The translations under genes were made by a program, and so were the position numbers. DNA of 64,000 nucleotides from Nocardia rosealba (lineage in GTDB: Bacteria; Actinomycetota; Actinomycetes; Mycobacteriales; Mycobacteriaceae), in assembly GCF_020216065.1 (NCBI RefSeq), contig NZ_JAIWNA010000002.1, positions 1,087,145-1,151,144 on the forward strand, read 5' to 3'. This document shows positions 16,655 to 25,265 of this stretch, in pieces. How positions within the stretch are numbered: the stretch's first letter is position 1; every line of letters begins with the position of its first letter. The notes beneath the pieces are model-generated. The model searched no databases. It saw only the letters and a list, made by a program, of their open reading frames with translations, and was not told the DNA's origin.

Positions 16655-18199
16655 ATGTCACGACATTCGCTGCGCCGCAGCGTCACCGGAGCACCCACTC
16701 CAGACGAGGTCGTCAACGCTTGGTTGCGCACACTCACCGACTCGGTGCCCGCCGAATTTCCAGGTGCTGTCGAATGTCCGGCGCTGGGTTGGGCGAGTTC
16801 GGGTGCGATGGCCTTGACCGGCCATCCGGAGGCTGCGCCGGATCTGTCTCCCGCGCCCGCGTTCACCTTGCTCGGCGCCGCGCTGCGCGCATTGTCGTGG
16901 GTCACTGGGGAAATCGGTTCGCGAGTGGATCTCGAGCCAGGGGCCGTGCTGACTGCGCGGGCCGAGGAAGGGGGTCTGCGGCGGGCCGGTCGCCGATCGG
17001 CCGGGGGTGCGAGCAGGCTGGTGCGGATGGCGGATGGATGGTGCGCGCTGACGCTCGGTCGGCGCGACGATATCGAGGCGGTTCCCGCGCTGCTGGGCAG
17101 GGTGTTCGAGGGGGATGCGTGGGTGGCGATCGAGGCTGCGGCGGCAGGGTTCGGGTCGCGGGTGCTCGCCGAGCGCGCGCGGCTGCTCGGCATACCGGCG
17201 GCGGCCCTCCCCGATCGAGATGCACGTCTGCGTCGAACTCCCTTGCCCTGGAAGGTTTCTCGCATTGCCGCGCCGGTGACGGACAGATCGCTGCGCGGAC
17301 TGGTGGTGGTCGATCTGACCTCGATGTGGGCCGGGCCGCTGTGCGGCCGGATACTCGGGGCGGCAGGTGCACACGTGATCAAGGTGGAGAGCCCACACCG
17401 GCCCGACGGTGCCCGCGCCAATCCCGGCTTCTTCGTCTGGCTGCACGCCGGGCAGGAGTTCCGCACTGTCGACTTCCGCACGTCGGCGGGCCGCACCGCC
17501 CTGGCCCGCCTGCTCGATTCGGCGGATGTCGTGCTCGAGGCTTCCCGGCCCCGGGCGCTGGCTCAGCTCGGTCTCGCACCCGAAGACCGCACGCACCGGG
17601 ACGGGCAGATCTGGTTGAGCCTCACCGGTTACGGCCGCTCGGAGCCCCTGCGGGTGGCCTTCGGTGACGACGCCGCCGTAGCAGGCGGTCTCGTGGGCCG
17701 CCACCATGGCGATCCGGTGTTCTGCGCCGATGCGATCGCCGACCCGCTGTCGGGTGTCTGCGCGGCCCTGGCGGTAGCGAGCGCGCGACGGTCCGGTGGC
17801 GGGGTGCTGATCGATCTGTCGATGCGTGACACCGCAGCGGCTTTCGCGACCGCACCCCCGTTAACGCACGGACCCCATACGGTGCGCTACCACGACAGCA
17901 CCTGGGTAGTGGAATGCCCACTGGCACAGGGTCATCACCCTGTTCGCGAACCGGAACCACGGTCTCCATGGTGCACCCCCTGCCCGGCCGACACGCAAGG
18001 CACAAATGCCGCTCGCACCAACCCACGCGACATCGACGACGCGAATGCCCACGCACACAGCACCAACGCTCCGGGCACCAACCCACACAGCACCAACGCG
18101 GCGAGCACCAACCGGCACAGCACCAGCGCCCTGAGCACCGACCCGCACAGCATCGACGACACCGGGTCAAACCCGCACTCCGGAATGGCCTCGGCATGA
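16655..18199 (+). CDS. class III CoA transferase (CaiB/BaiF), unusual architecture
   Basis: A 514-residue protein. Residues about 1-200 form an extra N-terminal region containing WASSGAMALTG. A CaiB-type start follows at about 208 (GLVVVDLTSMWAGPLCGRIL, then HVIKVESPHRPDGAR). The likely catalytic Asp is in the segment CADAIADPLSGVCAAL near 365-380. The CaiB domain then appears cut short: from about 455 to the end the protein is six degenerate decapeptide repeats rich in Asn, Ser, His and Thr. ATG 16,655 lies 155 nt after the hydratase. It ends ATGA-coupled to the amidohydrolase. It should move CoA between acids or racemise an alpha-methylacyl-CoA. Confidence 0.8.
   Translation: MSRHSLRRSVTGAPTPDEVVNAWLRTLTDSVPAEFPGAVECPALGWASSGAMALTGHPEAAPDLSPAPAFTLLGAALRALSWVTGEIGSRVDLEPGAVLTARAEEGGLRRAGRRSAGGASRLVRMADGWCALTLGRRDDIEAVPALLGRVFEGDAWVAIEAAAAGFGSRVLAERARLLGIPAAALPDRDARLRRTPLPWKVSRIAAPVTDRSLRGLVVVDLTSMWAGPLCGRILGAAGAHVIKVESPHRPDGARANPGFFVWLHAGQEFRTVDFRTSAGRTALARLLDSADVVLEASRPRALAQLGLAPEDRTHRDGQIWLSLTGYGRSEPLRVAFGDDAAVAGGLVGRHHGDPVFCADAIADPLSGVCAALAVASARRSGGGVLIDLSMRDTAAAFATAPPLTHGPHTVRYHDSTWVVECPLAQGHHPVREPEPRSPWCTPCPADTQGTNAARTNPRDIDDANAHAHSTNAPGTNPHSTNAASTNRHSTSALSTDPHSIDDTGSNPHSGMASA
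18016..18195 (+). repeat. 30-bp minisatellite coding a decapeptide tail
   Basis: Six imperfect 30-bp units begin at 18,016, 18,046, 18,076, 18,106, 18,136 and 18,166. The clearest units begin with CACCAACC followed by a CACAGCACC block. They keep the reading frame and encode decapeptides such as TNPHSTNAAS, TNRHSTSALS and TDPHSIDDTG at the C-terminus of the CoA transferase. The repeats stop 4 nt short of the gene's stop codon. Confidence 0.85.
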
Positions 18200-19596
18200 C
18201 ACTCATCCGGCGGGCCCGCGTATTCGGCGCGGAACACACGGATGTCCGCTGGCACGGCACAACGATCGTCGAGTGCGGGACGGGCCTGCGGCGCATTCCG
18301 GGGGAAGAAGAGATCGACGCGGCGGGTGGGTGGCTGCTGCCGGGGCTGCACGATCACCACCTCCATCTGCGATCGCTGGCTGCAACCGCCGATTCACTGA
18401 CACTCGGACCGCCGCAGGTCCGCACCGCCGCCGACCTCACGTCCCGGCTCCGGCGAGCCGGAGCCGACCTGCGTCCCGGTGCGTGGGTTCGTGGCATCGG
18501 CTACCACGAATCCGTTGCCGGGCAACTGGATCGGCACGCGTTGGATCTGGTGACCGGGGAGCACCCGGTCCGTATACAGCACCGTTCCGGCGCGCTCTGG
18601 ATGCTCAATTCGCGTGCCTGCGCCGAGCTGGGCCTCGATGACGACCCGCACCCGGGTATCGAGCGCGCCGCCGACGGCCACGCCACCGGACGTCTCTTTC
18701 GAATGGACGGCTGGCTCGGTGCGCGCCTCACCGCGCAAGCCGGCGAGCCGGGATCCGCGCGGCTCGATCTGGCGGCGGTCAGCGCACGGGCGGCCGCACG
18801 CGGAGTCACCGGTCTCACCGACGCGACCCCGGCACTCGACCAGGCCGCGGTCGACGATCTGGCCCGAGCCGTCGACGACGGTCGCATCGTTCAGCGCGTG
18901 CACTGCATGGCGCCACCGGATGTCGAGGCGCCAGGTGGCGAGCGATTCTCCCTGGGCCCCACCAAGATCCTGCTCGACGACACCACTCTGCCCGACCTCG
19001 ACCGGTTCGTCGACCGGATCCGCCAGACCCACACCGCGGGCAGGCCCGTAGCGGTGCACTGTGTGACCCGGGTCCAGTTGATCCTCACGATGACCGCACT
19101 CGACATCGCGGGCATCCGGCCCGGGGACCGCATCGAGCACGGTGCGATCGTGCCGAGCGAGACGATCGACTGGTTACGCACCCGGCGGGTGCCGGTGGTG
19201 ACCCAACCGCATTTCCTCGTCGAACGTGCCGAGCAATACGCGCGCGAGGTCCCGGCTACCGACCGGCCGGACCTGTGGCGCCTCGGTTCCCTCGTGCGGG
19301 CGAATGTGTGCGTGGCCGCCGGGACGGACGCACCTTTCGGCAGCGCCGATCCGTGGCGCGTGATCGATGCCGCTGTCAACCGTCCGGCATCTCACGGTGT
19401 GCCCGAACATCTTTCGCTCGAGCTGGCAGTGCGTCTGTTCACCGGCCACCCCGACCGTCCGACCGCACCGCGCACGATCACACCCGGCGCGGTCGCCGAC
19501 CTCACCCTCCTGGCTGTACCGCCGGAGGACGTCCCATCGGTGCTCGCCGACCCGCCGATCGCGGCCACCGTCGTCGATGGCCGCGTCGTCCACTAG
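18196..19596 (+). CDS. amidohydrolase family protein (YtcJ-like, amidohydrolase 3)
   Basis: A 466-residue metal-dependent hydrolase. The metal-binding HxH lies in LPGLHDHHLHL (near residue 55). The YtcJ-type segment GALWMLNSRA, the candidate Lys in TKILLDD, His in VAVHCVTR, His in RIEHGAIV and the terminal Asp in GTDAPFG are all visible, so the metal site looks complete. ATG 18,196 overlaps the previous stop (ATGA). It should hydrolyse an amide, lactone or ring C-N/C-O bond, perhaps an early step that frees a carboxylate for the ligase. It meets the convergent thiolase gene with a 4-bp overlap. Confidence 0.88.
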   Translation: MTLIRRARVFGAEHTDVRWHGTTIVECGTGLRRIPGEEEIDAAGGWLLPGLHDHHLHLRSLAATADSLTLGPPQVRTAADLTSRLRRAGADLRPGAWVRGIGYHESVAGQLDRHALDLVTGEHPVRIQHRSGALWMLNSRACAELGLDDDPHPGIERAADGHATGRLFRMDGWLGARLTAQAGEPGSARLDLAAVSARAAARGVTGLTDATPALDQAAVDDLARAVDDGRIVQRVHCMAPPDVEAPGGERFSLGPTKILLDDTTLPDLDRFVDRIRQTHTAGRPVAVHCVTRVQLILTMTALDIAGIRPGDRIEHGAIVPSETIDWLRTRRVPVVTQPHFLVERAEQYAREVPATDRPDLWRLGSLVRANVCVAAGTDAPFGSADPWRVIDAAVNRPASHGVPEHLSLELAVRLFTGHPDRPTAPRTITPGAVADLTLLAVPPEDVPSVLADPPIAATVVDGRVVH

Positions 19597-20756
19597 CGAC
19601 CGTCACCCGAGGACAGGATCGTCACCGCCGACACCGCCGTGGGCCCGCCAACGGTGTGCGCCAAGCCGATTCGCGCCCGGTCGACCTGATTGGCAGCGGT
19701 ACCACGCAACTGCTCGAACAGTTCCACACACTGGGCGACCCCCGTCGCGCCCGGCGGGTGCCCCTTCGCCTTCAGACCGCCGCTCGGATTCACCGGCAGG
19801 GCACCACCCACACTGGTCACCTCCGACTCCAGCAGCTTGTACGCCTCGAACCGCTCGGCGAAACCGAGGTCCTCGTAGCTCATCAGCTCGATGCCGGTGA
19901 AGAAGTCGTGGACCTCCGCGACATCGACATCACGGGGCGTCAGGCCCGCCATGGCGAACGCCTGCTTGGCGGCGCGCACCGTCGATGGGAAGGTCGTCAT
20001 GTCCCGTTTGTGCTGGTGCATCACCGAATCCATGCCGAGACCGACACCGCGAATCCACACCGGGTGATCGGTGTAGCGGTCGACGACGTCCTCTGCGGCC
20101 AGCACCAGCGCGGCGGCGCCGTCGCTCTGCGGCGCACAGTCGTAGAGCCCGAACGGGGTCACCACGGTCGGTGCCGCGAGCACGTCCTCGATGCTGATCT
20201 CGAAACGCAACCGCGCCTTGAGGTTCCGCACACCGTGCCGGTGATTCTTCACGGCCACCATCGCCATGTGTTCCCGGGTCGCCGGGGATTCGTGCAGATA
20301 GCGCGAGACGTGCAGGGCGAAGCCCGCCGGTGCGACCAGCCCGAGCGGATAGTCCCAGGCCATATCGCGGGTCATCGCCTCCCACTCCCACAGCATGTCC
20401 TTGGACGCCGATTCACGCAGCTTGTCCGCGCCGACCACCAGGGCCACGTCGAACGCACCGGAGGCGATGCCGAACAGGGCGTTGCGCACTGCGTCGTGCC
20501 CGGTGGCACAGGCGTTTTCGACCCTGGTCACCGGAATCTCGGGCAGCCCGAGGGTGTCGGCGAGGATGCCGGAGGGGAATCCGTCGGTGGTGCCGAGTTC
20601 ACCGAACCACGCGGCCTGGATATCGGACCTGCGCAACCCCTTGTCGACGGTGCTCGCGCACTCGGCGAACGCCATCGGCACCAGATCCTTGATACCCAGG
20701 GCGAAATGCTCGGCGAACGGCGTCATCCCGGCACCGACGATCGCGACTCTTCTCAT
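19593..20756 (-). CDS. lipid-transfer-type thiolase (Ltp/SCP-x thiolase family)
   Basis: A 387-residue thiolase-fold protein of the lipid-transfer-protein branch. Cys in NACATGHDAVRN, the motif DVAEVHDFFTG, and NPSGGLKAKGHPPGATG are visible. Length and motifs resemble Ltp2, the steroid side-chain aldolase subunit of actinobacteria, which works only with an OB-fold (DUF35) partner. The upstream gene (4-nt overlap) is such a partner. It is therefore either a thiolase or a retro-aldolase acting on a beta-hydroxyacyl-CoA; the sequence alone does not decide. Confidence 0.88.
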   Translation of the reverse strand: MRRVAIVGAGMTPFAEHFALGIKDLVPMAFAECASTVDKGLRRSDIQAAWFGELGTTDGFPSGILADTLGLPEIPVTRVENACATGHDAVRNALFGIASGAFDVALVVGADKLRESASKDMLWEWEAMTRDMAWDYPLGLVAPAGFALHVSRYLHESPATREHMAMVAVKNHRHGVRNLKARLRFEISIEDVLAAPTVVTPFGLYDCAPQSDGAAALVLAAEDVVDRYTDHPVWIRGVGLGMDSVMHQHKRDMTTFPSTVRAAKQAFAMAGLTPRDVDVAEVHDFFTGIELMSYEDLGFAERFEAYKLLESEVTSVGGALPVNPSGGLKAKGHPPGATGVAQCVELFEQLRGTAANQVDRARIGLAHTVGGPTAVSAVTILSSGDGR

Positions 20757-21943
20757 GCTGCGGCCTCCTGTTCCAGCGGGCTCTCGGGTTCGAAGGCGTA
20801 GCCGTAGTCCGGCACTCCCGACCGCACGGCCACCCGGCGCAACACCATGCGACCCCGGGCACCGATCGCGACCGAACCCGGTTCGGCGCCGGTGACTTTC
20901 ACCAGCGCACGGACACCCACCCCGTCGAGTTCGACGATGACCAGCGAATACGGTGTCGTCAGCCCCGGCACCGGAACATGCACGGTCACCGCCGTGTACA
21001 CCACCGCCGTGCGTGGCAACGGCACCAAGGTGTAGCCGGTGTGCAGGGTGCCGTCCTCGTCGACGCGATACCTGGGCGGGAAGTCCAGCTCACTCGACCC
21101 CTCGTGCCGACCGGCCACCCAGCGCACCTTCGCCTCGAATGCCCGCTCGTAGGCGGCCAGCGAGATCGGGATATCGGCACCGGAAACCAAGGCGCCCAAC
21201 GGTTTCCCCCGAGGTGACGATTCGCGACGGTGGACCTGCGCGGTGCCGGCCCCGACGGTCAGCGCGGACAGACTGCCCTGTTCCACTCCGACCAGCGGGC
21301 CGGCTTGTGCGGCCTCGATCACGGCCGTCAGCGCGAACAACCCCGAACCGGCTCCCAGGGTCGGGAGCACCGGCGGCGTACCGAGGCACAGGTCGGCGGC
21401 CTGTTCGTGATCGATCCCGGCCACGGCGATCGGGGTGTCGAGCCAGGCGGCCGCCAGCGAACCGAGCAGTCCCCGATCGCGCAGCAACCGGGGGTCACCG
21501 TAGTCGTGCACGACACCGGTGGCGGTGCGAGTGCGCACCGGCAGGCTGCGTGCGATCCGGGCGGCGGTCCTGACCGGCACTCCGCGCTCGGCGGTGATCG
21601 CGGCGGCCGCGCCCGCGGGTTCGAGATCGACCCCGATGACCAGGGTGCGCGGGCGGGCCGAGCCGAGCGCGTCCAGCGCCGCCGGTGCGCCGCCGAGCCG
21701 CTCGGCCACCTCGAGTTCGGGGTCGAGCCCGAGCCCGGCCAGCAGAACGGCGGCGTGCCCGCCCTCGAGCAGGGGCAGGTCCCGGCTCACCAGCACCACG
21801 TGTTCCACGGCGGACCCGGCGGCCAACGCGGCGCGGCCCGCTTCGACGGCGAGGGTGACCGCGTCCTCGTCGTCGCCGGGTATGCGCTGTTCGGCGGTCC
21901 CCCAGCACGGCAGATAGGTGCCGACCGAAGCGATATACGGCAT
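20753..21943 (-). CDS. OB-fold (DUF35) protein with N-terminal HMG-CoA-synthase-like domain
   Basis: A 396-residue fusion. The N-terminal 260 residues look like a degenerate thiolase/HMG-CoA-synthase fold (start PYIASVGTYLPCWG), with no clear catalytic Cys. The C-terminal 130 residues are DUF35/OB-fold-like (FPPRYRVDEDGTLHTGY; VVYTAVTVHVPVPG). The rubredoxin-like zinc-ribbon cysteines normal in DUF35 proteins are absent. ATG 21,943 follows GGAGAGCGG. Predicted obligate partner of the Ltp-type thiolase it overlaps. Confidence 0.82.
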   Translation of the reverse strand: MPYIASVGTYLPCWGTAEQRIPGDDEDAVTLAVEAGRAALAAGSAVEHVVLVSRDLPLLEGGHAAVLLAGLGLDPELEVAERLGGAPAALDALGSARPRTLVIGVDLEPAGAAAAITAERGVPVRTAARIARSLPVRTRTATGVVHDYGDPRLLRDRGLLGSLAAAWLDTPIAVAGIDHEQAADLCLGTPPVLPTLGAGSGLFALTAVIEAAQAGPLVGVEQGSLSALTVGAGTAQVHRRESSPRGKPLGALVSGADIPISLAAYERAFEAKVRWVAGRHEGSSELDFPPRYRVDEDGTLHTGYTLVPLPRTAVVYTAVTVHVPVPGLTTPYSLVIVELDGVGVRALVKVTGAEPGSVAIGARGRMVLRRVAVRSGVPDYGYAFEPESPLEQEAAA

Positions 21944-21965
21944 TCCGCTCTCCAGACATAGCGAC

Positions 21966-22001
21966 GATAATGTGATTCTCACTATAGAGAATGAATGGCC
22001 A
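21966..22001. promoter_or_regulatory. operator pair, 21-bp pitch, in divergent gap
   Basis: Site 1 at 21,966-21,980 (GATAATGTGATTCTC) has one mismatch. A perfect left half GAGAAT starts 21 bp later at 21,987. ATTCTC and GAGAAT are separated by 6 bp. Lies between the divergent OB-fold gene (start 21,943) and hydrolase (start 22,045). Confidence 0.65.
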
Positions 22002-22044
22002 GTCTGGAAATAGTAGCGTTCTTGACATACGAACGGAGACTGCC

Positions 22045-22974
22045 TTGACCGAATCCATCGGCACGCGAACAGGTCTGCTCGGGCCTGGCGACGAAGCGCC
22101 CGTCAGCACCCATGTCGTGGAGGTCGACGGCATCCCGATGTCGGCGCTGCTGGCCGAGGCGAGCGACCCGCGCGCCGTCATCGTCGCCCTGCACGGCGGT
22201 GCGACGACCTCGGCGTACTTCGATTGCCCCGGCCACCCGCGACTGTCGCTGCTGCGCACCGCGCCCGCTCTCGGGTTCACCGTGCTCGCCCTTGACCGGC
22301 CCGGCTACGGCAGCTCCGCGCCGTTCGCCACCGAGATCTCGGCCGCCGAGCGGCGCGTCGAACTCGCCTACGGCGTCGTCGAGCGGTTACTGGGCGCGCG
22401 GCCGCTCGGTGCCGGGGTCTTCGTCCTCGCGCATTCGGCCGGGTGCGAGCTGGCGGTGCGGATGGCCGCCGACGTTCGCGGCGCCGACCTGCTCGGTGTC
22501 GAGCTGTCGGGCACCGGCCGTGAGCACCACGCCGACGCCGTCCGCGTGCTGTCGGTGGCCGGGCAGGATCGGGGTGCCCGGCTGCGCGAACTGCTCTGGG
22601 AACCGAGCGCCCTGTATCCCCCGGAGATCTTCGGCGGCGCGGCGATCGCGGCACGCGGCCCGATGTACGAGGCCACCATGATGCCGACCTGGACCACCCA
22701 CGACTTCCCACGACTGGCCGCCCGGATCGCGGTGCCCGTGCAGCTGACCGTGGCCGCCCACGAAAGAGTCTGGCGCACCGACCGACTCGCGCTGGCGGAG
22801 ATGCTCGCCCTGTTCGCCGGGGCACCGCGCGTGGTGCTCAACGAACAGGCCGACAGCGGGCACAACATCAGCATGGGGCACTCCGCGACGGCCTATCACC
22901 TGAAGGTGATGTCGTTCGTCGAGGAGTGCGTCCTCGTCAGAGACCGAGCGATTTGGCGACGATCACCTTCATGA
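22045..22974 (+). CDS. alpha/beta-fold hydrolase
   Basis: A 309-residue alpha/beta hydrolase. The oxyanion segment is VALHGGATTSAYF, the nucleophile elbow LAHSAGCE and the His is in DSGHNISMGHSA. It may be an esterase, lactonase or C-C hydrolase. The TTG at 22,045 follows GGAG; an ATG at 21,991 lies within the operator and would add 18 residues, so TTG is preferred. A monocistronic gene; its last 38 bp overlap the convergent acyl-CoA dehydrogenase. Confidence 0.82.
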   Translation: MTESIGTRTGLLGPGDEAPVSTHVVEVDGIPMSALLAEASDPRAVIVALHGGATTSAYFDCPGHPRLSLLRTAPALGFTVLALDRPGYGSSAPFATEISAAERRVELAYGVVERLLGARPLGAGVFVLAHSAGCELAVRMAADVRGADLLGVELSGTGREHHADAVRVLSVAGQDRGARLRELLWEPSALYPPEIFGGAAIAARGPMYEATMMPTWTTHDFPRLAARIAVPVQLTVAAHERVWRTDRLALAEMLALFAGAPRVVLNEQADSGHNISMGHSATAYHLKVMSFVEECVLVRDRAIWRRSPS

Positions 22975-24085
22975 CCTCGCTGGTCCCCGCGTAGATGCGG
23001 GCCACCCGGGCGTCGGTGTACAGCCGTGCGATCGGATATTCGGTCATGTACCCGTATCCGCCGAACAGCTGCAGGCAGCGGTCGACCACCCGGCCCTGCA
23101 TCTCGGTGGTGAACAGTTTCACCCGCGCGGCATCGGCCCCGGACAGTTCCCCCGCCACCAGATCGAGCACGGCGCGATCGACCATGGTCTGGGCGGCCTC
23201 GAGTTCGGCCGACATCGCCGCGAGCTCGAACTTCGTGTTCTGGAACGACGCGACCGAGATGCCGAATGCCTTGCGCTGCTTGACATACTCGACGGTGGTG
23301 CCGATCGCGGCGCGCGCCTGGGCCACCGAGCCGACGGCCACGGTCATCCGTTCCTGCGACAGGTTGCTGCCGAGATAGCCGAAGGCCGCGCCCTCGGCGC
23401 CGAGCCGGTTCGCGACCGGCACCCGGACATCGTCGAAGGACAGCTCGACGGTGTCCTGCACCTTGCAGCCCATCTTGTCCAGCACCCGGCCCCGCTCGAA
23501 GCCGGGCATGCCGTCCTCGACGACGAGCAGGGTCAGGCCGGCGCGCCGATCGAGTGCGTCGGTCGAGGTCCTGGCCACCACGATCACCAGGTCGGCCAGC
23601 AACCCACCGGTGATGAAAGTCTTCGCGCCGTTGAGCACGTAGTCGTCCCCGTCGCGGACCGCGCGAGTGCTCATCCCCGCCAGATCCGAGCCGGTGCCGG
23701 GTTCGGTCATGGCGATGGCCGTCAGCAGCGTCCCGTTCGCCAGACCGGGGAACCAGCGTTCGCGCTGCTGGTCGTCGGCATAGGACAGGAAGTACGGCAG
23801 GATGACGTCGAGCTGGGTGCGCACCGTGCTCAATGTGACGAGTGCGCGCGCCGCCTCCTCCTGCAACACCGCGTTGTAGCGGTAGTCGCGCAACCCGGCG
23901 CCCCCGTATTCCGGTGGGATAGCGACGCCGAGAATGCCTGCTGCCCCGAGCTTTTCGAAGACCGAGCGGGGCATCTGCCCGGCCTTCTCCCAGTCGGCGT
24001 AGTGCGCAACGACCTCCTTCTCGATGAACTCCGCGGCCAGCCCACGGAAGGCTTCGTGGTCCTCGGTATAGATTTCCCGGCGCAC
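22937..24085 (-). CDS. acyl-CoA dehydrogenase (complete, homotetramer type)
   Basis: A 382-residue acyl-CoA dehydrogenase with all domains. It has PPEYGGAGL, MTEPGTGSDLAGMST, the FAD segment KQRKAFGISVASFQNTKFE, LFGGYGYMTEYPIARLYTDAR and the end RIYAGTSEVMKVIVAKSLGL. The YEGT Glu of medium-chain enzymes is Ala here (YAGT), so the base must lie elsewhere, as in isovaleryl- and long-chain types. GTG 24,085 follows AAGGAGA. Last gene of the operon starting at 29,570. Confidence 0.9.
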   Translation of the reverse strand: MRREIYTEDHEAFRGLAAEFIEKEVVAHYADWEKAGQMPRSVFEKLGAAGILGVAIPPEYGGAGLRDYRYNAVLQEEAARALVTLSTVRTQLDVILPYFLSYADDQQRERWFPGLANGTLLTAIAMTEPGTGSDLAGMSTRAVRDGDDYVLNGAKTFITGGLLADLVIVVARTSTDALDRRAGLTLLVVEDGMPGFERGRVLDKMGCKVQDTVELSFDDVRVPVANRLGAEGAAFGYLGSNLSQERMTVAVGSVAQARAAIGTTVEYVKQRKAFGISVASFQNTKFELAAMSAELEAAQTMVDRAVLDLVAGELSGADAARVKLFTTEMQGRVVDRCLQLFGGYGYMTEYPIARLYTDARVARIYAGTSEVMKVIVAKSLGL

Positions 24086-24101
24086 CGATGTCTCCTTGTG
24101 G

Positions 24102-25247
24102 TCAGGCCGCGGATTCGACGACGGTGGCGTTGGCGGTGCCACCGCCCTCGCACATCGTCTGCAGGCCGTAGCGAATGTCGTTGTCGCGCATGTGATGGAT
24201 CATGCGCACCAGCAGTCCCGCGCCGGAACCGCCGAGTGGATGACCGAGGGCGATCGCCCCGCCGAGCGGATTGACCAGCCCGGGGTCGGCGCCGGTTTCG
24301 GCGAGCCAGGCCAGCGGCACCGACGCGAACGCCTCGTTCACCTCGAACACCCCGATGTCGGACAGGGCGAGACCGGCTTTGCGCAGCACCTTCTCGGTCG
24401 CCGGAATCGGGCCGGTGAGCATGAGCACCGGGTCGGCGCCGGTCACCGCGCCCGCGCGGTAGCGCACCAGCGGGGTGAGGCCGAGTTCGCGGGCGCGCTG
24501 CGGCGTGGTCACCAGGACGGCGGCGGCGCCGTCGGAGATCTGGGAGGAGTTGCCCGCGTGGATCACCCCGTCCGGGCGGAACGCGGGCTTCAGCGCGGCC
24601 AGGGTGGTCGGGCTCGTCCCCCGGCGCACACCTTCGTCGGCGGCGACGGTGCCGCCGTCCGTGACCACCGGCACGAGCTGGCCGTCGAAGGCGCCACTGT
24701 CCTGGGCGGCGGCCGCACGCTCGTGCGACAGCGAGGCGAATTCGTCGAGCCGCGCCCGGGAGAGGTTCCACTTCTCGGCGATCAGCTCGGCGGAAATGCC
24801 CTGGTTGAAGGAGAAATCGTCATAGCGCGCAAGGGCTTTCGGTCCGTACGGCGCGCCACCGGCCTTCGCGGCACCCAGCGGCACCCGGCTCATCACCTCC
24901 ACACCGCCGGCGACGACAACGTCCTGCTGTCCCGACATCACCGCCTGCACCGCGAACTCCACCGCCTGCTGACTCGAGCCGCAGGCCCGGTTCACGGTGG
25001 TACCGGGAATGCTCTCGGGCCAGCCGGCGGCCAGCACCGCATAGCGGCCGATATTGCTCGATTGGTCGCCCACCTGCGAAACACAGCCCCAGATCACGTC
25101 GTCGATCACGACCGGATCGATACCGGTGCGCTCGATCAGCGCCGTGAGCACCAGCGCCGACAGATCCGCCGGATGGGTTCCCGCCAGCCCGCCGCGCCGT
25201 TTTCCCCACGGTGTACGGACCGCTTCGACCACTACTACCTCGCGCAT
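24102..25247 (-). CDS. acetyl-CoA acyltransferase (FadA-type thiolase)
   Basis: A 381-residue canonical thiolase: VNRACGSSQQAV with the nucleophile (about residue 87), NEAFASVPLAW, GGAIALGHPLGGSG with the His, and MCEGGGTANA with the second Cys. It cleaves 3-oxoacyl-CoA to acetyl- or propionyl-CoA plus a shortened acyl-CoA. Sits between a hydratase gene and an acyl-CoA dehydrogenase gene in the same operon, which gives a full beta-oxidation cycle with the SDR further upstream. Confidence 0.93.
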   Translation of the reverse strand: MREVVVVEAVRTPWGKRRGGLAGTHPADLSALVLTALIERTGIDPVVIDDVIWGCVSQVGDQSSNIGRYAVLAAGWPESIPGTTVNRACGSSQQAVEFAVQAVMSGQQDVVVAGGVEVMSRVPLGAAKAGGAPYGPKALARYDDFSFNQGISAELIAEKWNLSRARLDEFASLSHERAAAAQDSGAFDGQLVPVVTDGGTVAADEGVRRGTSPTTLAALKPAFRPDGVIHAGNSSQISDGAAAVLVTTPQRARELGLTPLVRYRAGAVTGADPVLMLTGPIPATEKVLRKAGLALSDIGVFEVNEAFASVPLAWLAETGADPGLVNPLGGAIALGHPLGGSGAGLLVRMIHHMRDNDIRYGLQTMCEGGGTANATVVESAA

Positions 25248-25265
25248 GGGCGCTCTCCGTTCGAT

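Noticed and set aside
18016..18195. CRISPR-like array
   Set aside because: Units are contiguous 30-bp tandem copies without unique spacers, keep an open reading frame and end at the gene's stop.
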